Assembly (NCBI GenBank): GCA_963970005.1
Contig: CAXAMN010003047.1
Location: 205,548-269,547 of the forward strand
DNA: 64,000 bases
From: Durusdinium trenchii
Taxonomy: Eukaryota > Sar > Dinophyceae > Suessiales > Symbiodiniaceae
Reading direction: 5' to 3'
In this document: piece after piece, positions 43,311-54,399 of the stretch
Numbering within the stretch: the stretch's first letter is position 1
Layout: every line of letters begins with the position of its first letter
Made by a program: the position numbers and the translations under genes
Notes under the pieces: generated by a model
The model's input: only the letters and a program-made list of their open reading frames with translations
Told to the model about the DNA's origin: nothing
The model's database searches: none

Positions 43311-43926
43311 TCATGTTTGTTCAATTTTCGGAATCAGCATTGGAGCTTGCCGGTAGTCTGCTAAACTGGCAATCTTGAAAAACAAACTGGCAAATGTCGA
43401 CATTCTGTCTTCCTGTTCAAAAACTAGGACAAGGCGCTTGAAATTGAAATGGGAATGCTTGCAGCGATGGCTTCGAAGCCTCATATTGTGAACCTCAGGA
43501 TTAAAAACAAATGACACATCTTCAGCTACATGAGATGGGTGTGATTGCTGGATGTCGAAAAACAACATGAGACTGCTGCGGGCGACTGGCGGCACAAATG
43601 GATTGAAGTCTGAACTTAAGGTTTCACCCAAAGATTGCACACGATTAATCTGAAGAAAGGAAGAGTCAGCAGGAAGACTCGCTGCACTCTCTGCCTCTCT
43701 GTCTCACTGTCTCACTGTCTCTGTGTGTTTGTGCGTATCCCTCTAAAGTGGAACGCATCTGCCGGCTCAGCAGAAAACCGTCAAGTGTTCGACGTGGGCT
43801 CGCGTTTCCTTTCGGCTGGTCTTCAGCATCATTCTTGCATCCTCAAAGCTTATTTTGATTGGGAAGTGCTTGTCCAGTAACGGCTCACTAGCAGCTATCG
43901 TTGGTGTCAAATCAAAGGAGCACGAG
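43311..43926 (-). CDS. two exons of an unidentified gene
   Basis: Exon 43779-43926 (FDLTPTIAASEPLLDKHFPI, KISFEDARMMLKTSRKETRA) joins in phase 0 to an exon starting at 43649 (INRVQSLGETLSSDFNPFVP, PVARSSLMLFFDIQQ, EDVSFVFNPEVHNMRLR, FKRLVLVFEQEDRMST). The intron is 43650-43778, 129 nt, GT-AG with acceptor CTTCTTCAG, and holds CTCTGT simple sequence. The beta-rich pattern suggests a lipid-transfer or structural protein, but no family was confirmed. Confidence 0.68.
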
Positions 43927-43989
43927 CTGCCAGGACAGGCACATCTTTACCCAGCTGCAACTGTCTGTTTGAAATGAGTGATAGTCCTG

Positions 43990-44346
43990 GTTGAATCATC
44001 CCTGGATCTGGCGACTCCCGATTTTCGGGATGCTTTTGGGATTTGACTGCTGCAGGCAGCAGGTGGGTGTGAGTGCGGAGCTACAGCGGTGAAACCTACC
44101 GACCTTTTCCTGTGTCACTGCTGATGCTGAGAGATTCTGATGCGGGTGCGTTGCACTCAGCTGCCAAAGAGCGCAGCAATCGGCAAAGATTTAGAGGGGA
44201 TGAGGGGAGATGGTGCACGACTCACACGACGTGAAAGAGAATCCTCCTGCTTTCTGCGCCGTAGGTCAGATTGTGATGAGGAGCCAGCAGGTGGCCACTG
44301 AGTCGGAGTTTGAAGAAGCTTGTCAGGAACTCGCTGCTACCGGCTG
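43990..44346. other. no recognised gene
   Basis: No long frame or repeat. Confidence 0.35.
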
Positions 44347-44720
44347 CTACCGTTCACCTGGAGGCTGGAATGGATAAAGAATGAGAAAGACTACGGTTTC
44401 AAGACAACAATGATCAATTTGTAATTGGTTGCAAGCGCGGCCACAAACAGCTTCAAGCAAACCCGCCAACACCGTTGCAGGGGGCACCGGCCCCGAGACG
44501 CCCCAATTGGGTTCGACCATCTCTGCACCATAAGGTCTCAAAAGCATCTTTGGACTCTGCCCACAGGGGCCGGTGGTTCGTTTGCGCACAGGATTAGATT
44601 GAAAAATCTTGCCGGTTGAGCAAAGGCTGACCAGTCGTAATGTTTTGTCTTCAGGTTTCAGACTCACCCATAAACAACTGAGGCAAATTCGATCAAATTC
44701 GGACCCTAGTTTGCAGGCAG
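44347..44720 (-). CDS. candidate exons, unknown
   Basis: After GGGCAG, the frame reads SPKMLLRPYGAEMVEPNWGV, SGPVPPATVLAGLLEAVCGR and ACNQLQID. A 39-nt upstream exon (GPNLIEFASVVYG, acceptor CTAG|GGTCC, donor GG|GTGAGT) lies at about 44665-44704. Confidence 0.45.
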
Positions 44721-45113
44721 TTTCAGATGGAAAGCATCTCAAAAGCATCAAAAGGGGTCGGCGGCACCTGGGCGCGGCACACTGCCCCTTCTGCAAACAT
44801 CGGCCATTCCTCTTGCCAGTGCAAACAATGCACATGACACCAGCTCCTGGTGCCATGTGTGCAGTGCCTACAGTGCCTAAACACCTTTAGATTTGAGTCA
44901 CGAGTGTGATTTTTTCCTCTCTGGCTCAAGATCGCATCTTGCAAGTGACAAGACCTCAAGGTCCCTGAGAGACTCACGGATCCATTTGGAGGCATAGTAG
45001 TCGAAATTCACAGCTGCCTTGGATAGACATGTTTAAACGTGCTTGAGTAGTCTTGAGTTTTTCCACGCAGCAAACACAGCAGTCCCAACTCAAGCAGTAC
45101 CAACATGTCTCAC

Positions 45114-45189
45114 CTGCTCTGAGAGTCATGCCTGCAGGACATTCATCAACGAGAGAAGAACCATACAGAGCAGCACAGAGAGCTCGAAG
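45114..45189 (-). CDS. small exon, unknown
   Basis: 76 nt between TATACAG and AGCAG|GTGAGA, reading LRALCAALYGSSLVDECPAG then MTLRA. Confidence 0.5.
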
Positions 45190-45542
45190 TCTGTATACAC
45201 CAGACCTACACGAGAGCGGAGTTGGCAGCACTGACGGACAAGCAAGAACCAAAAGCGGCAACAAGTGGGGTAGGTCTGCCTCTGTTGTGGTGCAACGGGT
45301 CTAGCAAATAAAAGAGAGAGAATACTCAGAGGTGCAAGCTGCTCAATGTAAGTCTGGCGATGTCATGGCCAAAAACCCACTGCATATTGACTGGACGGTT
45401 TCGTTTCAGAACAAATGCGTCTTTGGACCCTGAGTGACAAGAAGTTGCATATTTGGACAAGACATGTTGCTATTTTTCTTCAACTCGCTTCAGAAACCCA
45501 CCCTGTAATTTGGTTTAAGCCTTTCACACAAAAACGGACGTG

Positions 45543-45880
45543 TTAATTGCTACGTATGAAAGCATTTGGAATGCTCTTGAATATTGAAGGCAGGTTGCTC
45601 CTGGATGCATACAGTAGCACCATGATGCGTGGCACATTTGTGACGAACATGACCTCAGACGACTTGTAAAAGTGAATCACATGCAAACCTTCAATTGCAT
45701 CTGCCGCTACAAGTCCGAGAACCTGCAACCTCCAAAACAGCTGGTTCCTGCGAATCTCAGCACGAGAGACCTGAGTTTTCTCCTCAGCAATCTCGCCCGG
45801 ATTGAATATGCAACGTTTTGATGATGGCATCCATGAACTGCTTGTTCTCATTCCAGGAGAGTACATTTGACAAATATTTG
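45543..45880 (-). CDS. exon of unidentified gene
   Basis: Reads NPGEIAEEKTQVSRAEIRRN, QLFWRLQVLGLVAADAIEGL, HVIHFYKSSEVMFVTNVPRI and MVLLYASRSNLPSIFKS. Open to a TAA at 45543; a donor ATAC|GTAGCA lies just before it. An upstream reading NKQFMDAIIKTLHIQSG is in another frame and may be a separate exon. Confidence 0.6.
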
Positions 45881-46194
45881 TAAGAATTTGGACTTTGTCC
45901 GATCTCAGCACATGCTGAAATGTGTGTGTGTGCCCCAGTGTGTGTTTTGTAATCCATACTTATATTTCATTCATGTAGTGTTTAGTAATTAGTTCGTTTT
46001 ACTCACGGCGACTCGGGCATCTCTCGTGTCGTGTCTTGCATCGGGTGGCATGGCTGTCGACGCGTGCGCTCTCCGCGACTGAAGGTGCTTCAATCTCGTC
46101 GACCAGTGAGGTACGCATACCGCGCTGCTTCCAGCACTGCCGGGCACCTGAGAGCACGAACTCCCGGGACAAGAGATAGATTACATCGTAGTAT

Positions 46195-46325
46195 AATGTA
46201 GTATATAATCTAGAATCTACACTATAGATATATAATCACGATAATACATGTGTAGAGTATGTGTATATACATATAATAGATGTGTATATATATACAGTAT
46301 ATAAGTATATGTGTATATATATAGA
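46195..46325 (+). repeat. TA microsatellite tract
   Basis: About 130 bp of TATA/TGTATA repeats. Confidence 0.9.
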
Positions 46326-46359
46326 TTGGGAGGTATTGTTGATCAGCCCAGCATTAAAA

Positions 46360-46530
46360 GTGCTTCAAGAGTTCCAAGCACAATACATTCTGAAGAGCTC
46401 TAAGGCACGCATGACCGGAAGGCAGCTTAACCATCCAAAGACCAGGAAGATGATGCTCTTGAAGAAAAGCGCCTTCCTCAGGAAGTTCACACATGCTACG
46501 ATCAAAACTTGGTAGAGGAGCCCTCACTCA
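46360..46530 (-). CDS. transmembrane exon, unknown protein
   Basis: Reads VLIVACVNFLRKALFFKS, IIFLVFGWLSCLPVMRAL and ELFRMYCAWNS. The hydrophobic core with flanking Arg/Lys is like one or two membrane helices. A channel or transporter is possible but unproven. Confidence 0.5.
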
Positions 46531-46927
46531 GCTGGTCATGGCAGGTTTTGATCACGGCTCAAGTCTGACTCGCTGTCCCTCGTCATTACTGTTCTTGTGC
46601 AAAGTTTTCTGACCGTGAATATAGGCTAAAGTGTGAAGGAGGACCAGCTTGCTGCATAATATGTGCATAGTTATTTAGATGACTGTAGACTGTAGAGTAT
46701 TGCAAGGTTGATTGAATGGTACTATTGTGATGCTCGCAGGCTGAAGAAGAAAAAGTTGAGTGAAAGAACCTGTGAGAAGAACAAAGAGATTTGAACGGAA
46801 CCCTACACAAGCAGCGGCCTAGGCCCTAGGCAATTCGCAGCCAGGAGTCCCTGTGGATGATTGTTCCAAGTAATGGACATTCCGACGGAACGCCCAATCT
46901 CTGCTGATAAGCTGCACCTGCAAGGAA

Positions 46928-47033
46928 AGCACGCTACTAGGGGCTCCTGGCATCGCTACTAGGAGCAAGGACGCTACTAGTAGCTCCTGGCCTTACTACT
47001 AGGAACAAGAAGCTACTAGGAGCAAGAAGCTAA
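46928..47033 (+). repeat. CTACTAG-core dispersed repeat
   Basis: acgctactaggggctcctgg, catcgctactaggagcaagg, acgctactagtagctcctgg and aagaagctactaggagcaag. Confidence 0.9.
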
Positions 47034-47167
47034 AGCACCAGCCCCGTCACGAGCCACACCCCCCAGGTTGTGTCGGGGACCCCCTGCCAGCAGGCCTTCA
47101 AGTCTAGCAACCCTTATATAAATTAGGGCCACTCCATCCACTCCATAAATTGTCTTCTCTCATGGCA

Positions 47168-47782
47168 CTAATGAATCCAGAGCTTTCCAAACCAAGGTAC
47201 CTCGATTCCAACCAGCAATGTGTGCGGTAAAGCCAGAAGGAAGCACAAGCACCTCAGATGAAGATGCAGAGAAGCCCCATTGAAACCGCACAAGAGTTGA
47301 GCATTCTCAAAGATGACCTGCTTCTTGCAACCATACAGACAAGGCACCAGTCTCTTCTGGCAGCACAGAGTCCGATACCTCTTTGGCAGTTTAAGTGTTC
47401 TTGACTCCAAAGCTACAGAGCAATATATAGTGCACTGTAACATTCCCTGCACAGCCATGTCTTGAAACATTAGCAATTTCTTCTGCTGATACTCCTGCCC
47501 CTTCCCACTTCCGGCATCTTTGAGTGTTGACCGACCTTTGAGCCCTATTCCAGCTTGGCCACACGCAACACTGATCCACATTTCCAGAAAGAAAAGGCAC
47601 CAGTTCCAGCAACGCCTCAGAAAACGATGAGAAAATATGAGAAAATGCTCGCTGCATGAAGAGTTTCTAATGGCCAGAATTGGACCAGTCAGAAGAAGAC
47701 TAGATTCTGATTTAAAAAAACATGGGCCGTCGGGCACAAGGTTCGGATCAATGTTGCTGGCAGACTTGGCAGGGCTGTGTAC
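47168..47782 (-). CDS. long open exon, unknown protein
   Basis: Open for 205 codons after a TTTCTGCTGCAG|GTACAC acceptor. Contains FKSESSLLLTGPILAIRNSS, CGQAGIGLKGRSTLKDAG, YQQKKLLMFQDMAVQGMLQC, PKRYRTLCCQKRLVPCLYGC and LHLRCLCFLLALPHTLLVGI. Cys-rich. The frame is longer than expected by chance, though part may be intron. No domain recognised. Confidence 0.5.
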   Translation of the reverse strand, partial: VHSPAKSASNIDPNLVPDGPCFFKSESSLLLTGPILAIRNSSCSEHFLIFSHRFLRRCWNWCLFFLEMWISVACGQAGIGLKGRSTLKDAGSGKGQEYQQKKLLMFQDMAVQGMLQCTIYCSVALESRTLKLPKRYRTLCCQKRLVPCLYGCKKQVIFENAQLLCGFNGASLHLHLRCLCFLLALPHTLLVGIEVPWFGKLWIH

Positions 47783-48283
47783 CTGCAGCAGAAATACAAG
47801 TTCAAAAGAGCCAGCCAAACAGTGAAGTTGCTTTGGCAGTGGCGAAATTTGGCAGTGGCTATGACCCTAGGCCCTAGGTCTTAGATTCAATGTAAGAGTT
47901 CTTGTGCTGTACTACAAAGTAATTGCTGGGTGGTGGAGGAACTCACGTGTTTTGTGCAGATACTTCAACTTTGGCATTGCTATGTATCACAATAGGCCAG
48001 CTTTCCGATGCTCTTTCTGGTTTGAAATGTTCCTTAAAGCGAGCTCTACATGGAGACCAGCTGAATGATCACCATTGCTTTAAGCTTCTGCCAAGCAGGT
48101 GCATTTGTTCCCTTATTCCTTGCCATGCCATGACCTTCTTGTCTTGCAACAAGTGCACCTGCTTGAAGTTTCGGCCAATATGTCTGGGAAGGAAGAGTAT
48201 GTTTGATACAGCTTTCATGGTTTCCCTTCTTTCCCCTGTCTATCTTTTCTTCCATCGTGGCGCCCAAAACATTTACAGTAGAT

Positions 48284-48773
48284 CTATTCCAACAGTCCAA
48301 CAGGACCCACAGGGGGGGAAGACGCCGCAGGGATCTTCGGGGCCTCAATCTGTGAGGCTGCTCGAGGGCTTCGCAGACGTCTTCCGCTCAGCACCTCCTC
48401 ACTCATCCCCTCACTTGAGGCCATGGCACCCCACTCCTGAGGGAAAGCATCAAAGACCAAATGAGAAATAGTTGCTTTATCTTGCTTTAATAATATACTG
48501 TATATGACAAAGGCATGCAAACCATTTGGTCGTTGTTTCAGAATTGAATGTAAAGGTTGAAAGGAATACATCCCATGCACACCCTCTCTGGTTAGTCAAA
48601 CCCAAGCTACCTTGGAATTGGTCAATTTCAAATCAGCTCCTGGTAGACTATGAGAACTCTTGATGTTCCTTTCGTTCTCTTGTTCAGGTTCAAAACCCTC
48701 TACTCACCTCTAAGTCTTCGAAGTTCATTCCCGCCTTGGACTCTTCAATGATGTTCAAGTACTGGGAGAGGCC
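48284..48773 (-). CDS. two-exon C terminus, unknown protein
   Basis: Exon 48708-48773 (GLSQYLNIIEESKAGMNFED, LE; donor GAG|GTGAGT) and exon 48284-48436 (EWGAMASSEGMSEEVLSGRR, then a Pro/Ala/Ser-rich tail ending VGPVGLLE and TAG). Both are whole codons, both acceptors AG|G, intron 48437-48707 (271 nt). Possible upstream coding at 48.85-48.97 kb (LRAPAVAQQNKAGRKLLRG) has unresolved splicing. The plus strand has a 182-codon frame across the last exon, which I take as a shadow. Confidence 0.68.
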
Positions 48774-48973
48774 CTGGGCAAAATCAAGTCTGATCAAGTC
48801 TGATCACCAAATCTTCAAGATTTGAAGGCAAATCGGAGGTCAACAAGTCAATGATGCAGTTGCATGGTCGTTTAAAAATTTCAATGGAAACGTGAGGGGC
48901 AATTGAACAGTGCCACGGAGAAGCTTCCTCCCTGCCTTGTTCTGCTGAGCAACTGCTGGCGCGCGAAGCTTGG

Positions 48974-49342
48974 TGGGGCGGCTGTCCTCAAGCAAAGAAC
49001 GAGGGAGAACAGCTAGTCAGACACAATCGGCAACGAGTAAATGGACCTCTCTTTCAGTAGTGTTTGAGTATGAACCCAGGTTCATCATGCCTGACGCACA
49101 GTCACACCAATGTTGGAGAACAGACCCGCAACCCATCGTGCCTGCATGACGCTGGATCCTTCAGTGCTGGCGCAGGAGTCAGCTGCGTGCAGAGTGGAAT
49201 TGGTCTCCTGTCCGTAGCGGCCAGGCATTGGTATGTTCGGCAATTGTATCATGAACCAAGCGGGGTGGTCTCTGGTGCCAATTAGAGGTGAAATGTGCTT
49301 GCATGTGCACTACTCAAGCAATTGAGAGTGTTTAACTGGACA
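48974..49342. other. no firm exon
   Basis: A 73-codon plus frame (49064-49285) has no supporting signal. Confidence 0.3.
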
Positions 49343-49824
49343 CTACTCAGTGCATTTCTCAAGCAAAAGTATTGAGAAGCATCTGGACAAATTCCCAACG
49401 ATCCACTTCCGAACTCCCACGTGGCACCTGGCTTTCAGTGTCATCCACTGGTCTGGCCTGCTCACATGCTCAGGGCCGCTTAATGGAAGCAAGCTTGTCA
49501 ACTCAAAACTGCTTGCTGGTTTGCTTTCATCAGGATAGGTTTCTCGCAGCATCAACAAATAACAAGAACACCTGATTAATATGTGCTTGAACCTGCCAAA
49601 GTGAGCTATCACTCTGGCCGAACACCTGCACTTCTAGCAGCAACTGTGCACTGTGCAGACATATGCAAAGGAGCTGGAGGTTGAGAAGTGGTGAAGTCAT
49701 CCTTTGTGGAAAGGACCAATGACTGAATAGAATCTGGGTAGGGCCACGAGAACAACTGCAGACTGTTCCTGAGAGCTTTGTGGTGCAGGAAGGCAAAACC
49801 AAGTACTATCTCAAATAAGCACAT
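49343..49824 (-). CDS. two candidate exons, unknown
   Basis: About 49650-49824 reads VLGFAFLHHKALRNSLQLFS then WPYPDSIQSLVLSTKDDFTT. About 49343-49560 reads TYPDESKPASSFELTSLL, PLSGPEHVSRPDQWMTLKAR and VRKWIVGNLSRCFSILLLEK. Boundaries not fixed. Confidence 0.45.
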
Positions 49825-49918
49825 AGGGCCTCTGGATACAATTTAAGGTTCCACAATTGCACCACAGCAGCACAGAAAAGCACAAGGAAAGGCCCTTGGC
49901 TACAACCTGCAAGAATTC

Positions 49919-50125
49919 CTAAAACAACTTAAGACAATGGAACAAAACATCCTGTGATATTGCAAACATGTCCAGGAATGAAGCTCTTTGACTCTTGGCC
50001 TCCTCAGGTCTAGCAGTGCTTTGCCCTGACAAGGCTGTGATTCCAACAAATCTGACTGAGTTTGTCATATCAAGAATGAGCACATGTCGATTACACTGAT
50101 TAGACTCGCAAGTTGATGTCTTGCG
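49919..50125 (-). CDS. exon, unknown protein
   Basis: After a TATTTCAG acceptor: VFRLIRKTSTCESNQCNRHV, LILDMTNSVRFVGITALSGQ, TARPEEAKSQRASFLDMFAI, SQDVLFHCLKLF. Good globular pattern. Probably continues the gene of the neighbouring exons. Confidence 0.55.
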   Translation of the reverse strand, partial: RKTSTCESNQCNRHVLILDMTNSVRFVGITALSGQSTARPEEAKSQRASFLDMFAISQDVLFHCLKLF

Positions 50126-50256
50126 GATCAGTCGGAACACTGAAATACAAGATGGTACAACACCAGTGTCATGCTTGTGATTTTGGTGTTGCCTCTCTTG
50201 CACGGATAGAAATTGATTGGTGCAAGTGTTGTATGTAAATAAAGGTCTCAGTCTCA

Positions 50257-50667
50257 GTGGTCCTGCGAGGCCGTCGGTACAAGGTCTCGGTGTTGGTGGT
50301 CTCAGTCCTGCACATCAACTCCGGTGCATGTCTCGCCTGGGCCACTCTCACCTTGAAGAGTGAGGAAGAGTATCTAAAAGATGAACGGACTCAAACAAAT
50401 GTGATTAGAGTCGAACAGACTGCGCTTGTGCAATCCATATGTTGTGAACTGTTGAAGTTGAACCCTGTCGGCCCATACAAAGCAAAGAGTTTGTATGGAG
50501 GCATCTTACTATGGAGACAGCTATACAGCTATGTAGCTACTGTGCCCCCAGATGAACGTACGGCACCAGCCAAAAACGAAACATGTCAAAACCGGGAGGT
50601 TAATCTGCATCATTTACATCTACGATCAAAGTGGCTGAAGAATAATGTGCTGCCTCTGAGCAAGTGA
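50257..50667 (+). other. 136-codon plus frame, no call
   Basis: Open and ATG-initiated but without domain or splice support. Confidence 0.25.
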
Positions 50668-50687
50668 CTCACCCACCGAGACTCTTC

Positions 50688-51113
50688 TTACTTCTCACTC
50701 GGATCTGCTCCTTGTGCATCTTTGGATGCCTTCTCAAGATCAATCTCATCCTGCATTGAATATGGAAGTTGGTGTATAAATAGATGTAAAAACAAACAAA
50801 CACGTTGAATGTTGGATGTGGCTGTGCGCTTCCAGAGCAACCCTAACAAATAGACCCAGCTCCCACAGGAGAAGACTGCACGCAATGGCGTTAACGAGGT
50901 CAAACCGCTATAGATGAGCAATGTCTCCTCCAGCCGAGAAGTCTCACATATGGCTTGCATGCCTGTCAACTGCTGCAAGCAATAAGAAAGACAACTTTTT
51001 GATCCTTCTGTTTTGCCATGCGAGTGTGGGGCTGTCTGTGTCCCCAGGCGCCAGCAAAGATGAACTTGGACATTTTTGAACATGTGATGAGACCGCATGA
51101 ATCCTCCTGGCAA
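50688..51113 (-). CDS. transmembrane exons, unknown protein
   Basis: From 50912 down to about 50808, after a TATAG acceptor, the frame reads RFDLVNAIACSLLLWELGLF then VRVALEAHSHIQHS, a membrane helix with charged flanks, ending at AC|GTGTTTG. Another frame (SRLEETLLIYSGLTSLTPLR) overlaps. A final exon from GCAG at about 50745 reads either DEIDLEKASKDAQGADPSEK or TMRLILRRHPKMHKEQIRV; the latter keeps phase. Confidence 0.45.
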   Translation of the reverse strand: MPGGFMRSHHMFKNVQVHLCWRLGTQTAPHSHGKTEGSKSCLSYCLQQLTGMQAICETSRLEETLLIYSGLTSLTPLRAVFSCGSWVYLLGLLWKRTATSNIQRVCLFLHLFIHQLPYSMQDEIDLEKASKDAQGADPSEK

Positions 51114-52300
51114 AGCCTTTGTAACTGCAACACACGCATTTATGTTCAGACAAAACCAGCAAGCTGCTCAAGGGCAGGCCTCTCTCCCAGAATCCTTCAA
51201 CCTCAGCAGTTCAAGCTGGCTTGGTTTTCTATGATGGCCCACTAATCACTAACCATGTACGTTCTTATGCTCATTACAAATTCAGACATGAGACTGATTG
51301 CGCCACAACAGTTTCTTGTTCTCCGTCCACTTCTTTTGGCATCCTGCCAAACAACCACGCCGAGCCACACACCGCCCAACGCTACGCCTTGCCAAGGCAC
51401 AGGGCTTCGGAAGCTGTTTGCTGAGGAGCGGTCCTGAAAGGTCAAACGGGAGGGGTAACAAGTGCATCGCTACTAGTAACAAGGTGTACTACCGTCTACT
51501 ACTAGTAACAAGCCTCTCAATCACAGGACAAGACGATTCGACACAGGTCGGAGACTGATCTCACACCGGATCTTGAAACTAAAATCTCTGGGTTGTCCGT
51601 GGAAACAGCTGCGGTTGCACAATCTCCAAAAAAAATCTATATAATATTGACTGTGGTGCATTCCTGGTCTGCATGTCTGCTATCATTCTCAATACTGCAG
51701 TTTGCAGACGCTTCCAAAAGAAGAGCAGAATAAAAGTCTCAACAAGTGTGGGCGATCTCCTCCTCCCCTGCACTCGTCGCGAAATCTAAGAGTGCTGAAC
51801 TCAGTGGGCCCCTCTCTGCGGTGAAGCCTGACGTAAAGCAGAAGACACAAAAAAGAACGCACGAAACACCATGGCCGTCTGCACACCGTGGTCCTACACT
51901 AGCACTAGCAAAGAAGAGAGTTCATATAGAAAGCACAGGGCGCACAAGGTCTGAGCATGCACGATAGAAACAGCTCATGCAAGTATCTCTGGGGGGAAAT
52001 TGTTACAAAAACCTTGTTGGATCAAGTGACACTTGTGGAATCTGGCGGGATCACATTTCAAGAAAATCTGAGTCAGTCGGGTGCCATCAATGAGCCTTGC
52101 AGGAAGGTCCGCATGTTCCTAGCAGCCAGACTGGTCATCGGAATGCTGACATCAATGCCACAAAGAAGCTACTGAATGAGCCATGCAAAGATCAGCCAGT
52201 CGTTTCAGGATTGGTCGGATTCACATCTGAAAGCTCAATGAACATCTATCAATACTGGTTCACGGGAAGGTGCACACTGAAGGTATAAAGTTGTCGTGTG
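51114..52300. other. weak frames; repeat at 51455-51512
   Basis: CTACTAG-family block at 51455-51512 (gcatcgctactagtaac, actactagtaacaag). A plus frame at 51957-52175 (WGEIVTKTLLDQVTLVESGG) could be an exon but lacks confirmed junctions. Confidence 0.35.
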
Positions 52301-52307
52301 GTCTCTC

Positions 52308-53414
52308 ATGACGATGATGTGTGCGATGCCAGATAAAGGCGTTCAGTCCAAGGATGCAAAAACCCAATTATCAAATAGAAGATGGATGGGTGGCATATCG
52401 CATTTCCTTGCTTGACACAATCGTCGATGTCACTGGGGACCCCAAACATGCGAGAAACTGGAGATGTGCTGCCAGGCAGAGGCTCTGTGCCTAGAAACAG
52501 CTATGCGGCCTGTGTGTAGAATTCTGGTGGTGGTCCAGGCGGCCACACTGGCTGAAGCCATTGGATTTGTCAAGCATCCACAAAGGAACTTTGTCGGGTA
52601 CTGACGTACTATGCAAAAAGCAAACTAAACTGAACACTAAACTCACTTTGGAGAAGGGTGTGTGGACCCACATCATCCCAGGCCAAAATTGCAGAAGCAA
52701 GTTCAAGAAGGTACTGCAGGTATCCGCTTGCTCCGATGTGCTGAATGGCGCTTGCTGAAACTGTGTACCGTGCCTTCATCCGGCGCGCTTCGCAAGCCTC
52801 TCAAGTGCGTCAAGTGGATCAAATTTGGAACCTATCATTCATTCGGTAACAAAATAAAAGCTGGTTTGATCTTAATGGTTGGTACATCATGGCTGCTGAA
52901 TCGCAGTTGTTGAACAAGAGTTGTTCTGTCGGGTTGGTGATCTGGGTTAGGGTTCTGTGTCTGTCTATCGCAATGCGTTGCATCCTTCTAGTGTGAGAAC
53001 TCATGCAATCTAACCAGGCCGGCAAAAAGCCAATACGTGTATGGATGTCGAATCAAATGGTGGTACATGTGTCTCTGTGTGTGCGTGTGTGTCAACAGAT
53101 ACTTCCCAAAGAAACCTCGAAGCCGAGAATGACTTGGTGACGATGGTTCCATCATCCAATCACCTGGCTGAAGGATCAGAGAAGCAGAGCACTTGCTAGC
53201 CAGTTGTTAAAGATTGAGTCAACTGCGATACAAAAGCTACGAACCACGCCACCAAACGAGTAACGTTGGGGCCATTTTGACTGTCTGCTAAGATTTGACA
53301 GGCTTCTGCTAAGACCTGGAACCATCTGCGCTCTTTGGCTGTCCATGCCCAGCCTTCCTCTCGCGGAAGGTCTAGGAGCAAAGGCTGCTCCAACGCCATG
53401 GCGAAAAGCTTAGC
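52308..53414 (-). CDS. multi-exon gene, unknown protein
   Basis: Candidate exons: about 53230-53414 (AKLFAMALEQPLLLDLPREE, GWAWTAKERRWFQVLAEACQ, ILADSQNGPNVTRL), about 52630-52805 (ARYTVSASAIQHIGASGYLQ, YLLELASAILAWDDVGPHTL; donor CAAA|GTGAGT), and about 52308-52491 (TEPLPGSTSPVSRMFGVPSD, IDDCVKQGNAICHPSIFYLI). All look like real protein; the first may begin at the Met in KLFAMALE. No family named. Confidence 0.55.
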
Positions 53415-54340
53415 CCTGCGCCAATGCTCTGTTTAAATTAGAAAAATCAATGTGGATGGACTTGGACTCGATCATCGAAGGCATGGGATTGCACATCCGA
53501 AACAACCAACTCATATAACTTGTTGCGTTATGACACCACATCACCCAACCACTACTGTCTCATGTTTTCTTGATGTTTGGTGTCTTTCTAAACAAGAACT
53601 TTAGAGCCAAACATATCAAATCGAGAAGAGCACATTCCTTCACAGCACGTCGCAGCCCGACAGTGGAGTTTTCCAGAGGTCAAAAGTGGATTTAATCTTC
53701 ACCTATCAATCTCTATATAGCAAGAACAACCTATATGGACCTATATAGTTGTAAGTTATAATATGTTACAATATATGATACGTATGAAGGAATATAGTTG
53801 CCTTGCTGGACCTTACTTGCCTCGTACGGATACTAATTGAAAGAAAGCGGAGAAAGGCCGACGATGCAACAAAAACAAAATGAACCAGAGTTACCGTCCC
53901 TCTGCATCTGAGGCTCCAAAGCACCATTGCCTCCAAGAACGGATGAGAGTCAAAATTATCAGGCGGTTTGAGAAACCACGGATTTGAAACGACGTCGACG
54001 ACACATTTTAAATTGAAAGATTTAAGTGCACCGGTGCACTCTTAACCCTCCTTAGTGTCTGCAAAACATGAATGTTTTCTAAAAATTCGATGTTCATCAC
54101 GGGTAAATCGTCATAAATTCCAAGGAACCCTATCTAAATGGAAGGTCCGCTCCATGAGTTCTAATCTAATGTTTAAACTCACCAAAATATAGTTATATGA
54201 AGCATGTGGCTCTACAAGTTTCTGCCTGAAGAGTTTGATTAAGGATCCCAACTCTGCCTGGAGAATCAGCCGGGTCTGAGCATGGGATGTTCTCAACTGG
54301 TGGTGATGCCTCGCGGCTCTAGCCCACAGCCAATCACAAC
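53415..54340. other. no recognised gene; AT-rich patch
   Basis: TATA-rich simple sequence at about 53710-53790. No frame of interest. Confidence 0.4.
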
Positions 54341-54399
54341 GGGTTGGTCCTCATCTGGTCATGGAACATCGAAGACACCATGAATAATCACAAGTGTCC

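Noticed and set aside
44916-44930. Second spliced-leader-like match (cctctctggctcaag)
   Set aside because: Twelve of fifteen leader bases, but no plus-strand gene start follows; chance matches to GGCTCAAG are expected in 64 kb.
47923-48471. 182-codon plus ORF
   Set aside because: It overlaps the phase-consistent minus exon 48284-48436 with good splice sites and a stop; the plus frame is taken as its shadow.
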